64,000 bases of DNA from an uncultured Lachnospiraceae bacterium (GCA_910578475.1 CAJTRK010000014.1:11309-75308); one strand, 5' to 3'; positions 26,450-35,541 are shown, numbered from the stretch's first letter. Notes: generated by a model from the letters alone, not told the origin. Made by a program: numbers and translations.

Positions 26450-28135
26450 CTATACTGCCGTAAAACCAAAAGCTTTGGGCATCTGACGGAAACTTTGAAT
26501 GTTCTCCGCATATACTGACCGTTCAATTGCCTTCCGGACATCCTCGCAGATAATCGTCTGCATCTCTTTTCTGGTATAGTTCTTCTTATTCTGCGCAAGA
26601 ACACGGCCCGCCGTATAGATGACCGCCGTTTCAAGAAGGCTTCTTGCTTCACGTCCGTTACCAAAATTATCGTCCAAAACCCTGGTTTCAAAATGAGCGC
26701 GTAACATCTCCCGGCAGTTTTCTTCCAGAAAATAATGACTGTTTTCGGCAAGTCGGAAAAAAATCTCAACCATCTCATCAGGGCTGTAAGATTCAAAATA
26801 AATCGTGGAAGTAATGCGGCTTTTGATTCCCGGATTGGCATCCAGAAAATCTTTCATTTTATTATTTTTGTCATTTACTTTCTTTCCGCCATAACCCGCA
26901 AATATCACCAGCTTATCAGTGGAATGATTCTCCAGTTCAATAATCAGCTGTGCAAGCGCTTCTTTTGCATAAGAGTCATTTTCTCCGCGGTCCCCTACAA
27001 GCGAATAGGCCTCATCAATTACAATTATATCATTATTTTCAAACAATGCCTTTGTCTTAGGTGCGGAATGGCCTACATACATACCTTTCAGTTCTGCTCC
27101 GTTTATACAGGTAAAACGATTGTCCACAAGCAGACGTTCTTCCATCATAATCTGTCCCATCAACTGTGCTACGGTCGTCTTGGCCGTTCCGGGTGCTCCA
27201 AGCATCAGATGAACATTATGATAGTTGCTCCCTGAAATTCCCATCCTTTCCCTTATACGATTATATTTCATGACATTTATGACATTAAGCACCTGCTCCT
27301 TGACTTCATCCATACCAATTAATTCTTTCATCATAATGTCTTTCGCAGTTTTCTGTCCGGCGTCTTTCCTGCCTGCGGTCATGGACGCAGTTCTGCAGAA
27401 GCGGTTCATAAAGTTGAAATCCTTATTTTCGATTGGCCGTTCTTCCTGATTCTTCCAGTCTTTTACCGCATATTTTACGATGTTTTCAACCAGCTTACAC
27501 TTTTCTGCCTCCAGAATCGTCGCTACAATATTTGCAAGCCTGTCATAGGAAAATCCCCTCTTTGTAGATATATTCCTCTCGGCAAAGTGTCCCCGGAAAA
27601 GCAGCTTATAATATTTCTTTTCCGTCTCCTGTTTCAGATTTATTGATACCTCATCCGCCGAAAGGCCAAGTACAAGATGATTACACCCTTCTTTCACCGG
27701 GTCTGTTACATAATCATTTTCATCTTTTTCACAAGGGCTGCCTCCATCTTCCGGCTCATCCCCGAAATCACGCATGCTGCCCTGCATAGACGGGTCTACA
27801 TGCAGAATATAAACTTTTTTGTTTTCGGCAAAGTGATTCAGTCCTTCCATAAGATAATCTTCTTTTTCAAAACAATCTGCTCCCATACTGAAAATATCAA
27901 CCGGGAACCCTATGTTTCCAAACGGGTTATGTCCGCTTAATACAACACAGACGGACTCTCTGATGCAGTTCATCCAATATGGCGCATGCTTTATACCCGC
28001 CTGACCGCCCTGCATGAACAGGTCCTGACTGCTGAAAATATCGCTCCCACAACTCATTTTCATCGTCTGTTCCAGTTCCCGTCCCATAATCAACGGAATT
28101 TTCAATGGGCTTTCCTCCCATTCTTCCATATTCAC
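26450..28135 (-). CDS. AAA+ ATPase of the CbbX/SpoVK type with an unrecognised N-terminal half
   Basis: The 561-residue protein has a C-terminal AAA+ module: Walker A GAPGTAKT (about 313-320), Walker B IIVIDEAY (about 370-377), the arginine-rich NPGIKSRITSTI segment and sensor 2 in NFGNGREARSLLETAV. This is the CbbX/SpoVK-like clade, whose members remodel other proteins. The first 240 residues match nothing I know and may bind a partner or substrate. The GTG at 28135 overlaps the stop of the 106-aa gene by four bases (GTGA); an ATG at 28129 is an alternative. It is the last gene of the island and shares a palindrome-bearing promoter region with the small gene. Confidence 0.88.
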   Translation of the reverse strand: MNMEEWEESPLKIPLIMGRELEQTMKMSCGSDIFSSQDLFMQGGQAGIKHAPYWMNCIRESVCVVLSGHNPFGNIGFPVDIFSMGADCFEKEDYLMEGLNHFAENKKVYILHVDPSMQGSMRDFGDEPEDGGSPCEKDENDYVTDPVKEGCNHLVLGLSADEVSINLKQETEKKYYKLLFRGHFAERNISTKRGFSYDRLANIVATILEAEKCKLVENIVKYAVKDWKNQEERPIENKDFNFMNRFCRTASMTAGRKDAGQKTAKDIMMKELIGMDEVKEQVLNVINVMKYNRIRERMGISGSNYHNVHLMLGAPGTAKTTVAQLMGQIMMEERLLVDNRFTCINGAELKGMYVGHSAPKTKALFENNDIIVIDEAYSLVGDRGENDSYAKEALAQLIIELENHSTDKLVIFAGYGGKKVNDKNNKMKDFLDANPGIKSRITSTIYFESYSPDEMVEIFFRLAENSHYFLEENCREMLRAHFETRVLDDNFGNGREARSLLETAVIYTAGRVLAQNKKNYTRKEMQTIICEDVRKAIERSVYAENIQSFRQMPKAFGFTAV

Positions 28136-28452
28136 ATTCGCCTGCTCGGATTCCTCGTCTGCTTCCGCATAGAGTCCTCTTCCGTCTTTTTATCAAAGCC
28201 TGCCGCCAGATATGTTACGGCAAGATACCCCTGCTCCAGATTGTGTGTTTTTAACAGTATATATTTGGGCTCATTTTCTTTTTCTATCAGTTTATCTAAA
28301 TCCGAAAACTGGCTGGCGCCAAGTTGGATATCTTTTTTCAGGGCCCGCAAATCGAGCGCTTCCGGGATTTTCAGATAAGTCGCTTTTTCCATAACCTCAT
28401 TTTGAATGACCGCCCGGCGGATATGTGGTTTTAAAATCGATAATTGCTTCAT
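28132..28452 (-). CDS. Small island protein, function unknown (106 aa)
   Basis: I do not recognise this protein. It is basic at both ends, with predicted alpha/beta content (YLKIPEALDLRALKKD, then NEPKYILLKTHNLEQGYLAVTYLAAG) and no signal peptide. The ATG at 28452 follows AAGGAGGTTTTATT; a longer frame to 28521 runs into the regulatory palindrome and is rejected. It is translationally coupled to the AAA+ ATPase (four-base overlap), so it is probably that ATPase's adaptor or client. Confidence 0.8.
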   Translation of the reverse strand: MKQLSILKPHIRRAVIQNEVMEKATYLKIPEALDLRALKKDIQLGASQFSDLDKLIEKENEPKYILLKTHNLEQGYLAVTYLAAGFDKKTEEDSMRKQTRNPSRRM

Positions 28453-28515
28453 AATAAAACCTCCTTCTGTAATTGCTTTTGTTTTGTTTCTAAAAGCATA
28501 GTAACAGTTGGAGGT

Positions 28516-28529
28516 ACGCAATATTGCGT
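28516..28529. promoter_or_regulatory. Island palindrome site A
   Basis: ACGCAATATTGCGT is a perfect 14-bp palindrome, 65 bases before the 106-aa gene and directly after the WYL gene. Its core GCAATATTGC recurs at sites B and C. Confidence 0.65.
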
Positions 28530-28532
28530 TAT

Positions 28533-29708
28533 TTAACAGTGCCCGTCATTTGATTGATAGTACGCGATTCCCTCTTCCAGACGTTTCTTTACTCTGTCTC
28601 GGGATTCTTCCGGCGAAATAATCAGGCAGTCGTTACAATACTGCGTCGCCCACAGCTCTACCCCGCCGAGGGCAGACTCTATGGAGACCCGAAGCCATAT
28701 AATTCCGTGCTCTCTGTCATTTTCCCATCTGTGTTTCAGGTATTTTTCCAGCAGTTCTTCCGATGCCTGCGTTACCCTTACATTTTTCCCAAATACATCT
28801 ACAAGCGTATTCATAATATAATTCTTTCCAGTATCCCGGCACAGCATAACAATGGTTTCCTTTTTTCCGCCAAACATCACCGGATGTTCATAGCGATACT
28901 GAACCGGATTGAAATTTTCTGCCCGGTATGTGTTTTCTGTCTGGATTTCCTCGATATCCGTAATCCGGTCGATACGCATACTTGTAATATTTTCGTATTT
29001 TTTATTGTATGCAAGAAGATAATAATAACCGTTGCTCCACATCAGATGAACAGGATCTATGATTTTGGGATAACCAGGACGAGGCGTCAGTTTTTTATCC
29101 GTATTGTAGAAACAATAGGTAATCTTCGCGCCGTTTCTGTTATTAATAATCCGATTTAAAGCCTCAATATTCATGAGCAGCAGCGAATCCTCATCCCTCA
29201 CTTCTCCTGCCACATCGAAATATCTGCTGTCCGGAAAAGACCGTGGTCTGAGCCTTACAAGCTTTCGTACAATGTCCGTAATATCTTCTTCACTGAAATA
29301 GCTGTAAGTTTCTATTGCGTCTTTTAAGGTCAACAGCTCCGCCGTCCCCAGGCTGTACTCATAATAATAATACTTTTTGGGAGCCTGTGAATCTTCAGCC
29401 GCATGATATGTCCTGTATCCGCCGTCCTTTTTCATCAGACAGAATATACAGTACCCATAGCGGAAAAGCGCTTCGCGATAATCCATGCCCGGCGGGAAAA
29501 TCCGGTCCGTCAAATCATCCAGCGTGCGCTTAACAGTATCAAGGCTTATCACCGCGCCGGTCGAACTCAGGTAGCCAAATTCCGCATTTACTTTATCCCT
29601 GATTTCGGAAGCGGACATCGGATGGTCTTCATCCGTATAATCGGACAATACCTGTAAAATATAAAACAGATTCAGGCGGGAACTTTCCGGTTTACTGCCA
29701 TTTGCCAT
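28533..29708 (-). CDS. WYL-domain transcriptional regulator
   Basis: The 391-residue protein has an N-terminal winged helix (about residues 10-75, with MSASEIRDKVNAEFG and SLDTVKRTLDDLTDRIF), a central WYL domain (about 165-260, with LMWSNGYYYLLAYN) and a C-terminal WCX-like extension. WYL regulators such as BrxR and CapW control prokaryotic defence loci and sense ligands through the WYL fold. The ATG at 29708 follows AAGGAGTGACGTT. Because it lies inside the island, between palindrome sites A and B, it is the obvious candidate to bind GCAATATTGC and control all three transcription units. Confidence 0.92.
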   Translation of the reverse strand: MANGSKPESSRLNLFYILQVLSDYTDEDHPMSASEIRDKVNAEFGYLSSTGAVISLDTVKRTLDDLTDRIFPPGMDYREALFRYGYCIFCLMKKDGGYRTYHAAEDSQAPKKYYYYEYSLGTAELLTLKDAIETYSYFSEEDITDIVRKLVRLRPRSFPDSRYFDVAGEVRDEDSLLLMNIEALNRIINNRNGAKITYCFYNTDKKLTPRPGYPKIIDPVHLMWSNGYYYLLAYNKKYENITSMRIDRITDIEEIQTENTYRAENFNPVQYRYEHPVMFGGKKETIVMLCRDTGKNYIMNTLVDVFGKNVRVTQASEELLEKYLKHRWENDREHGIIWLRVSIESALGGVELWATQYCNDCLIISPEESRDRVKKRLEEGIAYYQSNDGHC

Positions 29709-29730
29709 AACGTCACTCCTTTTTATCAGA

Positions 29731-30012
29731 TTATGGATTGGCCTTATTCCAGTCCGTAAACGCCTTGAAAATGCCATTGACTGCCGCAGATGTATAATTC
29801 TGACCTTCCAGTCTGATTTTTATCTTTTTCTTCAAATCCGCTTTCCACGCTTTCTTAATCCATTGTGTAACGTTTGGATTCGGTTCCACAAGAAACCATC
29901 CGGTACAATTATACCAGGCATCATAAAAAGCAGGTAAAAGATTGTGCCGGTATTCGTACTTCGACCGGTTCAGATAATAATTATTAAACTCTGTGTTATT
30001 AAAATATGACAT
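29731..30012 (-). CDS. Small island protein, function unknown (93 aa)
   Basis: The protein is rich in aromatic residues and Asn (YFNNTEFNNYYLNRSKYEYR, then YNCTGWFLVEPNPNVTQWIK) with a basic C-terminal half. I recognise no family. The ATG at 30012 has GAGGGTG ten bases upstream; the longer frame to 30177 overlaps the preceding gene and palindrome site B, so it is rejected. It precedes the WYL gene by 22 bases and is probably cotranscribed with it from the site-B promoter. Confidence 0.65.
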   Translation of the reverse strand: MSYFNNTEFNNYYLNRSKYEYRHNLLPAFYDAWYNCTGWFLVEPNPNVTQWIKKAWKADLKKKIKIRLEGQNYTSAAVNGIFKAFTDWNKANP

Positions 30013-30075
30013 GCCGTTTTTCACCCTCGTTTCTTTCATAAAATTGGATAACAACAGCATACAATATCTCACTAT

Positions 30076-30085
30076 GCAATATTGC
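30076..30085. promoter_or_regulatory. Island palindrome site B
   Basis: GCAATATTGC lies between the nuclease-like gene and the 93-aa gene, 63 bases before the latter's start, almost the same distance as site A has to its gene. Confidence 0.6.
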
Positions 30086-30125
30086 CCGGCCATCCTTGTT
30101 GAAAATATTCTGTCCGCCAAAAAGA

Positions 30126-31334
30126 TTAAAGACTGCGAACCAAATCGGCGATTGACTTTCCATCCTTCCTTTTCCAATATCTTGGTCCATCGAAGGTTCT
30201 AAGCAGTTTCTTTCCTGTCTTTTTTCGGTATATATTGATAATATCCACCGCCGCGGGCGATGACAATTTATACATCCCTACCACATTCCCGCCGGAGTCC
30301 AGAAAATCGTTACCATCCAAATCCAATACCTGCAAACGGCATTCTTTATTTTCCCATACGACAATTTGAGCAGTATAGGTTGCCCCGTCGTATTGCAGAT
30401 AAAATTTCTGTCCGTTCTGAACCAGTCCCGCGCAGTATAAATCATTAAAAGTGATGTGCTGCCTGTTTGTATAAGCGGCCTTCGGCGTACTTCCAAATTC
30501 GTCCACAAGCGTCAGATAAATTTCATCAAAAATACTCTGGTAATGAAGATACAGAATACAGGGCATCTCCGTACTTTCTCGCAGATTTTGCGTTTTCTGG
30601 ACCGTATCAAATACTTCTTTCAGCGTTTCTTCATAATCGGCATACAGTCCTCTGCACAATTCCGAATTAACAAGCGCCATCGGAGAATCCCCTACAATTT
30701 CCCGCAGATTACTTGCATACTGTTCCAACAGGTATTTCTCTTCTTCCCGTATTTGCGGATGCTCAATACACTTCGCAATGACATTATCATACATCTCCTG
30801 ATAAGTAACCTGAATATAGGCATCGCAGGAAGCCCGCTGGCCGGGATTAGGCGTTATAAAAAAATATAATGCCTTCTGCTGCGGTTTTCTGATTTGTTCT
30901 ACATAGTCGTAATAATCCTGCGTCTGTCCGGTTGTCGAGCTGTTATAATTTTCCCTCGCTCTGACCTTATTTTCTATCACGATAATCAATTCTTCGCTCT
31001 GTCCATAAACGTCAATGGAACGTTTTCCGCCCTTCCAAGAAAATGTTTTTTCTGTCTGAAAACGCACATGATTCAGTTGAAGCTTAAACACGTCCTGAAG
31101 CGTCAGACCGCAATCCGGCTTATGTATAATCGCAAGCCCAAGCAGCCTCGCCAGCGGAAAATGACCGAGTCCCAGAGATGAGCCTGCATCCAGCAGCCAG
31201 CTCATAAAGGAGCTGTGCCAATGCTCCGTATGTGTCTGTCCCACAATCGTAAAAACATTAACCTTCTCCTGTTTATACTTTAATTTCTGAAAACGCTTAT
31301 CCGTCATCAGCGCTTCTGCCTGCTCATAATCCAT
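30126..31334 (-). CDS. PD-(D/E)XK nuclease-superfamily protein
   Basis: The 402-residue protein carries a PD-(D/E)XK core: HTEHWHSSFMSWLLD near the N-terminus, Glu95 in QTEKTFSW, Asp108 in RSIDVYG and the E-x-K pair in IIVIENKVRARE (Glu121, Lys123), followed by GQTQDYYDYVEQI. This fits the PD-(D/E)XK family found in defence islands (PF14281-like). The remaining C-terminal half is unassigned. It likely cuts nucleic acid, but a non-nucleolytic role cannot be excluded. The ATG at 31334 follows GAGAGGAAACGA; it is the last gene of the HD-RyR/TIR transcription unit. Confidence 0.8.
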   Translation of the reverse strand: MDYEQAEALMTDKRFQKLKYKQEKVNVFTIVGQTHTEHWHSSFMSWLLDAGSSLGLGHFPLARLLGLAIIHKPDCGLTLQDVFKLQLNHVRFQTEKTFSWKGGKRSIDVYGQSEELIIVIENKVRARENYNSSTTGQTQDYYDYVEQIRKPQQKALYFFITPNPGQRASCDAYIQVTYQEMYDNVIAKCIEHPQIREEEKYLLEQYASNLREIVGDSPMALVNSELCRGLYADYEETLKEVFDTVQKTQNLRESTEMPCILYLHYQSIFDEIYLTLVDEFGSTPKAAYTNRQHITFNDLYCAGLVQNGQKFYLQYDGATYTAQIVVWENKECRLQVLDLDGNDFLDSGGNVVGMYKLSSPAAVDIINIYRKKTGKKLLRTFDGPRYWKRKDGKSIADLVRSL

Positions 31335-31392
31335 TCGTTTCCTCTCATTCCGCCGCACAGGCGGCATTTCAGTCTCATATCCTCCGGATATA

Positions 31393-32298
31393 TCAGAAAT
31401 TTAATCCGCCGTCATGGTATGTTTTGCCATCCAGTGTAAACTGAGCGGCCGCCCTTTTCTTCTTTGTCTTCTCATAACCGGTCAGTTCGATTGAGAAATC
31501 CTCCTGTGAAAAGCCCAGGTCGGTTATTCTGTCGCGCAAAACCTTCAGCCAGTCCGCCTGACTGTAATTACAGCACATGGACCACTCCGGAAACCTGTCC
31601 ACAATCTTATAGTTCACGGAAATCTGTCCGTTTTTCTTTCCCTCATTATAAGCTTCCGTTTTCATAAAAGCAGGATTTTTACCTCTGCTTTTTGCTGCCA
31701 GTTCCTGAATACACGCCTCTCCGCGCTCTTCTATAATCCGCATCATAAAATGCCATACAAGCACGGCGGTATTGTCTTCCTCCAAAACAGAATATTTCTT
31801 ACAGCCATCCCTGCCAATCAGGGAAATCGTCCGGAAACTGTCCTTTTTGAAATTCACCGAACTGAGCCCGGAAACAAATTCCGATAAGGCAAATGTCTCT
31901 GTCGTAATCTCCCCGCCGCTTTCCGTATTGAGTTCCGTTCCGACGCTTATGCTGACATCCGGGATTTTCTCAGATTCAGGAGCCGTTGCACTTTCCGCTT
32001 CCCGCATGTCGGAAATCTCTCTGTCATCCTTCGCGATATCATGCGCCAGGTTTTTGGGATTGACAATATCCGCTCCGCTTGTGGAACAGCCCTTGATGAA
32101 TTTGGCTGCAGCCGAGATTGCATGAAATTCCACATGTTCCAGCAAAATACAGTTATCGCCCACTTTACCGCTCTTTTCGGCGATATCTTTACGCCCAATC
32201 CATTCCTGCCAGTTCTCTGCGACTTTACTTCCCCTTCGCACAATATACAGGCTATCCTCTGTCACCGTCAGAAGCGCGTCATATTTGTTCCCTTTCAC
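31393..32298 (-). CDS. DUF4357-like protein in frame with the TIR gene
   Basis: The 301-residue frame begins with a region resembling DUF4357 (LYIVRRGSKV, then EFHAISAAAKFIKGCSTSG), which in other proteins is a small DNA-associated accessory domain; the C-terminal 160 residues are unassigned. The first possible start is a GTG at 32298 with GGAG about 12 bases upstream. The frame is, however, open for 26 further codons back to the TAG that ends the TIR gene, and these codons encode an acidic, Pro-rich linker. It may therefore be the C-terminal half of a TIR fusion protein split by a stop codon. Confidence 0.7.
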   Translation of the reverse strand: MKGNKYDALLTVTEDSLYIVRRGSKVAENWQEWIGRKDIAEKSGKVGDNCILLEHVEFHAISAAAKFIKGCSTSGADIVNPKNLAHDIAKDDREISDMREAESATAPESEKIPDVSISVGTELNTESGGEITTETFALSEFVSGLSSVNFKKDSFRTISLIGRDGCKKYSVLEEDNTAVLVWHFMMRIIEERGEACIQELAAKSRGKNPAFMKTEAYNEGKKNGQISVNYKIVDRFPEWSMCCNYSQADWLKVLRDRITDLGFSQEDFSIELTGYEKTKKKRAAAQFTLDGKTYHDGGLNF

Positions 32299-32376
32299 AC
32301 GATATGTCCGTTCTCCTTCCGCCGCAGGTTTTTCCTGTTCTTCCTCTTCCGCAGGACAAGGCTGTTGCTTCGGTTC

Positions 32377-33222
32377 CTAAGAAACAAAAGCATCCAAAGA
32401 GACCGGTATTTCCAAAACGCATGAGGATTCCGGGACAATCTTTCCAAAGACGCTGTCTCCCGCGGCGTCTCTGATTGTCGCCGTCAGGGATTGGCAGAAG
32501 CTTTCCTTATCTGTTATTTCCGGTATGTAATCATTTTGATTGACCTCCAGCGTACTAATCAGTTCCACCATAATTTCATGGCATCCCCTGTTATACAATT
32601 CATTGTCCTGATACCATTCTATTTTATCTTTCAGAATATTTCTCCTGACAAGTTCGCCGAATGTTCTGTCAAAGATTTCTTTTTCCTTCGCAGCGTTTGA
32701 ATTCAAGCTTCCGTCCGGGAAACTGTCTCTTCCTAATCCGGTATCTTCGATTCCCGTTTCCGAATCAGGGTTTTTCAGCGTTCCGAACAAATTAACCGTT
32801 ACGACGGGCAATTTTTCCCCGTCCTTTTTTCCTCCCATGGAAGCCTGTCTGGTCTGACTGTACATCAATTCCATCAATGTCGCATAACTCGTTGTATATT
32901 TATCGTCGATAAAAGCAAGCACGCCTTTACAATTTGGCGTTTTCATATTATTCGGGAACTGATTCACCCAGACTGAATTATGGTCGTCAAAACTGCCGTC
33001 AAAATACACTCTCAGTCCGTATTTTGTTACAAGCTCATAGACAATATCATGCAATACGATTTTCCAGTCGTCGCTCTTATAACTGATAAAAATATAATCT
33101 TCTCCCTTAACATAATACTTGTCCGGCTCCCTCTTTAGAAGACTCTCATTCATTCTTCTGACAATTTCCTGAACGTGTGCGTCGTTTTTCCGCTCCTGCT
33201 GTTGTTTTGGGCTTAATCCCAT
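32377..33222 (-). CDS. TIR-domain protein
   Basis: The 281-residue protein has a TIR domain at about residues 41-180: the first strand YIFISYKSDD (about 43-52), RVYFDGSF, CKGVLAFIDDKYTTSYATLMELMY with the likely catalytic Glu at about 118, and PVVTVNLF. Bacterial TIR domains commonly hydrolyse NAD+ or make cyclic ADP-ribose signals in anti-phage systems. The ATG at 33222 follows AGGAGGAGAAGAAA. It is 43 bases downstream of the HD-RyR gene. The frame ends at a TAG and continues open in the same phase into the DUF4357-like frame. Confidence 0.88.
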   Translation of the reverse strand: MGLSPKQQQERKNDAHVQEIVRRMNESLLKREPDKYYVKGEDYIFISYKSDDWKIVLHDIVYELVTKYGLRVYFDGSFDDHNSVWVNQFPNNMKTPNCKGVLAFIDDKYTTSYATLMELMYSQTRQASMGGKKDGEKLPVVTVNLFGTLKNPDSETGIEDTGLGRDSFPDGSLNSNAAKEKEIFDRTFGELVRRNILKDKIEWYQDNELYNRGCHEIMVELISTLEVNQNDYIPEITDKESFCQSLTATIRDAAGDSVFGKIVPESSCVLEIPVSLDAFVS

Positions 33223-33265
33223 TTTCTTCTCCTCCTGTCGTTTTTCAGTTCGACTCTTTATCCGC

Positions 33266-35440
33266 TCAGAACGCAGGCTCTTTTTGCGTTCTTCTTTCCA
33301 GCTGATAAATACGAAGACCGTCATATAACTTCAACAGGCTCAGCATAGCGTTCAGAGGCTCCGTATCTTTATCCTGCTCCTCCTTGTCCAGCCGGTTATA
33401 ATTTTCTTTCGCTGCTCTGGCAAATCTGTTTTCGTCATCTAAAAGTTCGTCTATCGTTTCACCGCCATTCAGGTTGTCCTTCACAATTTCATCGCTCATC
33501 ATATCGTAATGGATGCGCAGCAGCTCCCTTTTCCCTTTGTCAATTTCTGTATCCGGCGTATACCCCCATCCCATCTCATAATGTTCCTTCAGCCATCTTT
33601 GATGTTCTATCGGGCCAATGACCGCCGCGTCTTCTTTTGTAAACGCTTCCAGCATCTCATACGCAACAGGCTTATCGGTATAAAAACAGTCAATCTTGTC
33701 CAGATATTTTGTAAAGGCTTTGGCCTGATTAATGTTATAGAGCTTATATTCCAGCGAAAGCAGACGGAATCCCTCTTCAAAAACTTCTCTGTTCTCTGAC
33801 AGGAAGTCCTCTTCCACACCGCTTCTCTTCGCCGCTTCCCATTCCTTCGTTCTTTCCCACCTGCCATTTAATGCTACGGCAAAATTATACAGATGGATGA
33901 AATTGCTGTTGGAAAGACCCGTATTTTTATTTCTGACATTCCGCTTCTCCAGTTTTGTTTTGACTGTCAGATGGATGCCCTCGTCTCCCGTATTCAACGA
34001 AACGATTCTTTCAATGTCTTCCTGAAACTTACTGATAGTGGAATGATTCCCGGTATACATACCCGCATATGATTTCAGTTCAGGCGCCGGTCCCGCTTCT
34101 TTTCCATCCCGGACGGCATTTTCCCAGTTCCGATAGCTCTCTGTAAATGATTTGATTTTACTCTCCTCCGCTTTATCATACAGATAAGTCGCCAGAATAT
34201 CATTATCCCGAAAAACAAAACTGCATCCCATCGGATGGAGCTCCGTCCGGGAATTTCGTCCATATGCGGTCCTGTCCCAACATTGCAGTTCGTCACACAG
34301 CATCAGCATATAGGCAAGCGGATGCAGCCCGGCACGGAATGGCTGGTTCTCCTTTCCTTTATAAAATGCGATTGAAAATTTGTACAGGCTGTTATGGAGT
34401 ATAATCGCCGTCATCGCATCAATCGATGCTTTGGTAACGGCACATTTCATTTCTTCAAACAGCTTTTTAAATAAAACAGTCGCGCTGAAATAAGCATGGT
34501 CCATAAAATAATTAAAGCGCTCCGGATGAACAGGCTTCCCGTCCAGAATTTCCCGCATACTTTCTTTCGTGAATGTATGATAGACCGCGGACAGATTCTT
34601 ATCGACTGCAATATCATACGCAAACAACTCATCGGTTGTCTGAAAATCCGCATCCTCCAAACAATAGACTTCTTCTTTCAGAAGATTTTTTGTCTCTTCA
34701 TTGATTTTGACATAATTTTCAAGATTCTGATAAGCGACAAAAGGACTTTCTTTTCTTGTACTGCCGTGCACTTCAAAATAAGCCTCTACCTGCTCAAAAG
34801 GAAGTTCAAACGGATAGCCTATATCATGGAATAAAGATGCGAGTCCCCAATACTGAAGGTAGTGATGCGCCATCGCTTTTTCTTCATCCGCATCGTTTCC
34901 AAGTTCTTCTTTTATGTTTTTTAAATCTTTACTTTCTTTATAAAACGCCTTATATTCCGCCCGATATCTTGAACTGGTCTCATAAATGGCAAGTCCAAGA
35001 ATAAACACATAAACAGAATGGGAATAATGGTCTCTGTGCTTCATCAACAGGGAGCTTGCATTCATTTCGTATTCGGACAAAAGCTCTATCATTCTTCTGG
35101 ACTGACCATATTCCCCCACGAACATCTCCAGGTAGCAGAAATATATATTAAACGCATCCTGCGCCGTGCCGGATTCAATAAAATCTTTTACCGCATTTTC
35201 AAGGCATAACCTGTCTATATCCATCTGCATATTGTAAGGAATCTGGTTTGTTTTCAGACTTTTCCCGCTATAAATATGTTCCTCTTTCTCTTGATTCGTT
35301 TTATCTTTACTGAACCGAAGATTCTCACAACGCTCATGCAGAAACCTTACGGCCGCTGCTTTCAAATCCAGCCCCTTGTCTCCGTTTTCCGGGACACGCA
35401 ATCTTCTCTTCGTATTCTCTTCCAATGCTGCATATGACAT
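33266..35440 (-). CDS. HD-domain protein with C-terminal RyR-like domain
   Basis: The 724-residue protein has an HD phosphohydrolase-like region with HRDHYSHSVYVF (His138, His141) and the HD pair in LFHDIGYPFELP (His205, Asp206); further His residues (HNSLYKF) may complete the metal site. The C-terminus from about residue 609, GPIEHQRWLKEH ... MGWGY ... LLRIHYDMMSDEIVKDN, matches the pattern of prokaryotic RyR domains, which are thought to bind nucleotides in conflict systems. An HD that degrades or makes a nucleotide signal, fused to a sensor, fits beside a TIR. The ATG follows AAAGGAGGTACAAAATT. It is the first gene behind palindrome site C. Confidence 0.82.
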   Translation of the reverse strand: MSYAALEENTKRRLRVPENGDKGLDLKAAAVRFLHERCENLRFSKDKTNQEKEEHIYSGKSLKTNQIPYNMQMDIDRLCLENAVKDFIESGTAQDAFNIYFCYLEMFVGEYGQSRRMIELLSEYEMNASSLLMKHRDHYSHSVYVFILGLAIYETSSRYRAEYKAFYKESKDLKNIKEELGNDADEEKAMAHHYLQYWGLASLFHDIGYPFELPFEQVEAYFEVHGSTRKESPFVAYQNLENYVKINEETKNLLKEEVYCLEDADFQTTDELFAYDIAVDKNLSAVYHTFTKESMREILDGKPVHPERFNYFMDHAYFSATVLFKKLFEEMKCAVTKASIDAMTAIILHNSLYKFSIAFYKGKENQPFRAGLHPLAYMLMLCDELQCWDRTAYGRNSRTELHPMGCSFVFRDNDILATYLYDKAEESKIKSFTESYRNWENAVRDGKEAGPAPELKSYAGMYTGNHSTISKFQEDIERIVSLNTGDEGIHLTVKTKLEKRNVRNKNTGLSNSNFIHLYNFAVALNGRWERTKEWEAAKRSGVEEDFLSENREVFEEGFRLLSLEYKLYNINQAKAFTKYLDKIDCFYTDKPVAYEMLEAFTKEDAAVIGPIEHQRWLKEHYEMGWGYTPDTEIDKGKRELLRIHYDMMSDEIVKDNLNGGETIDELLDDENRFARAAKENYNRLDKEEQDKDTEPLNAMLSLLKLYDGLRIYQLERRTQKEPAF

Positions 35441-35479
35441 AATTTTGTACCTCCTTTTTATTTTGCCTTACCTTCCTGC

Positions 35480-35489
35480 GCAATATTGC
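35480..35489. promoter_or_regulatory. Island palindrome site C
   Basis: GCAATATTGC lies 39 bases before the HD-RyR start. On the minus strand a possible -10 (TATAAC) sits immediately upstream, so a bound repressor would block the start point. I see no good -35. Confidence 0.6.
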
Positions 35490-35541
35490 ATGTTATATTC
35501 CTGTAAGCAGTAGCCATATTTTGTCTTCCAAAGATGTCTGT

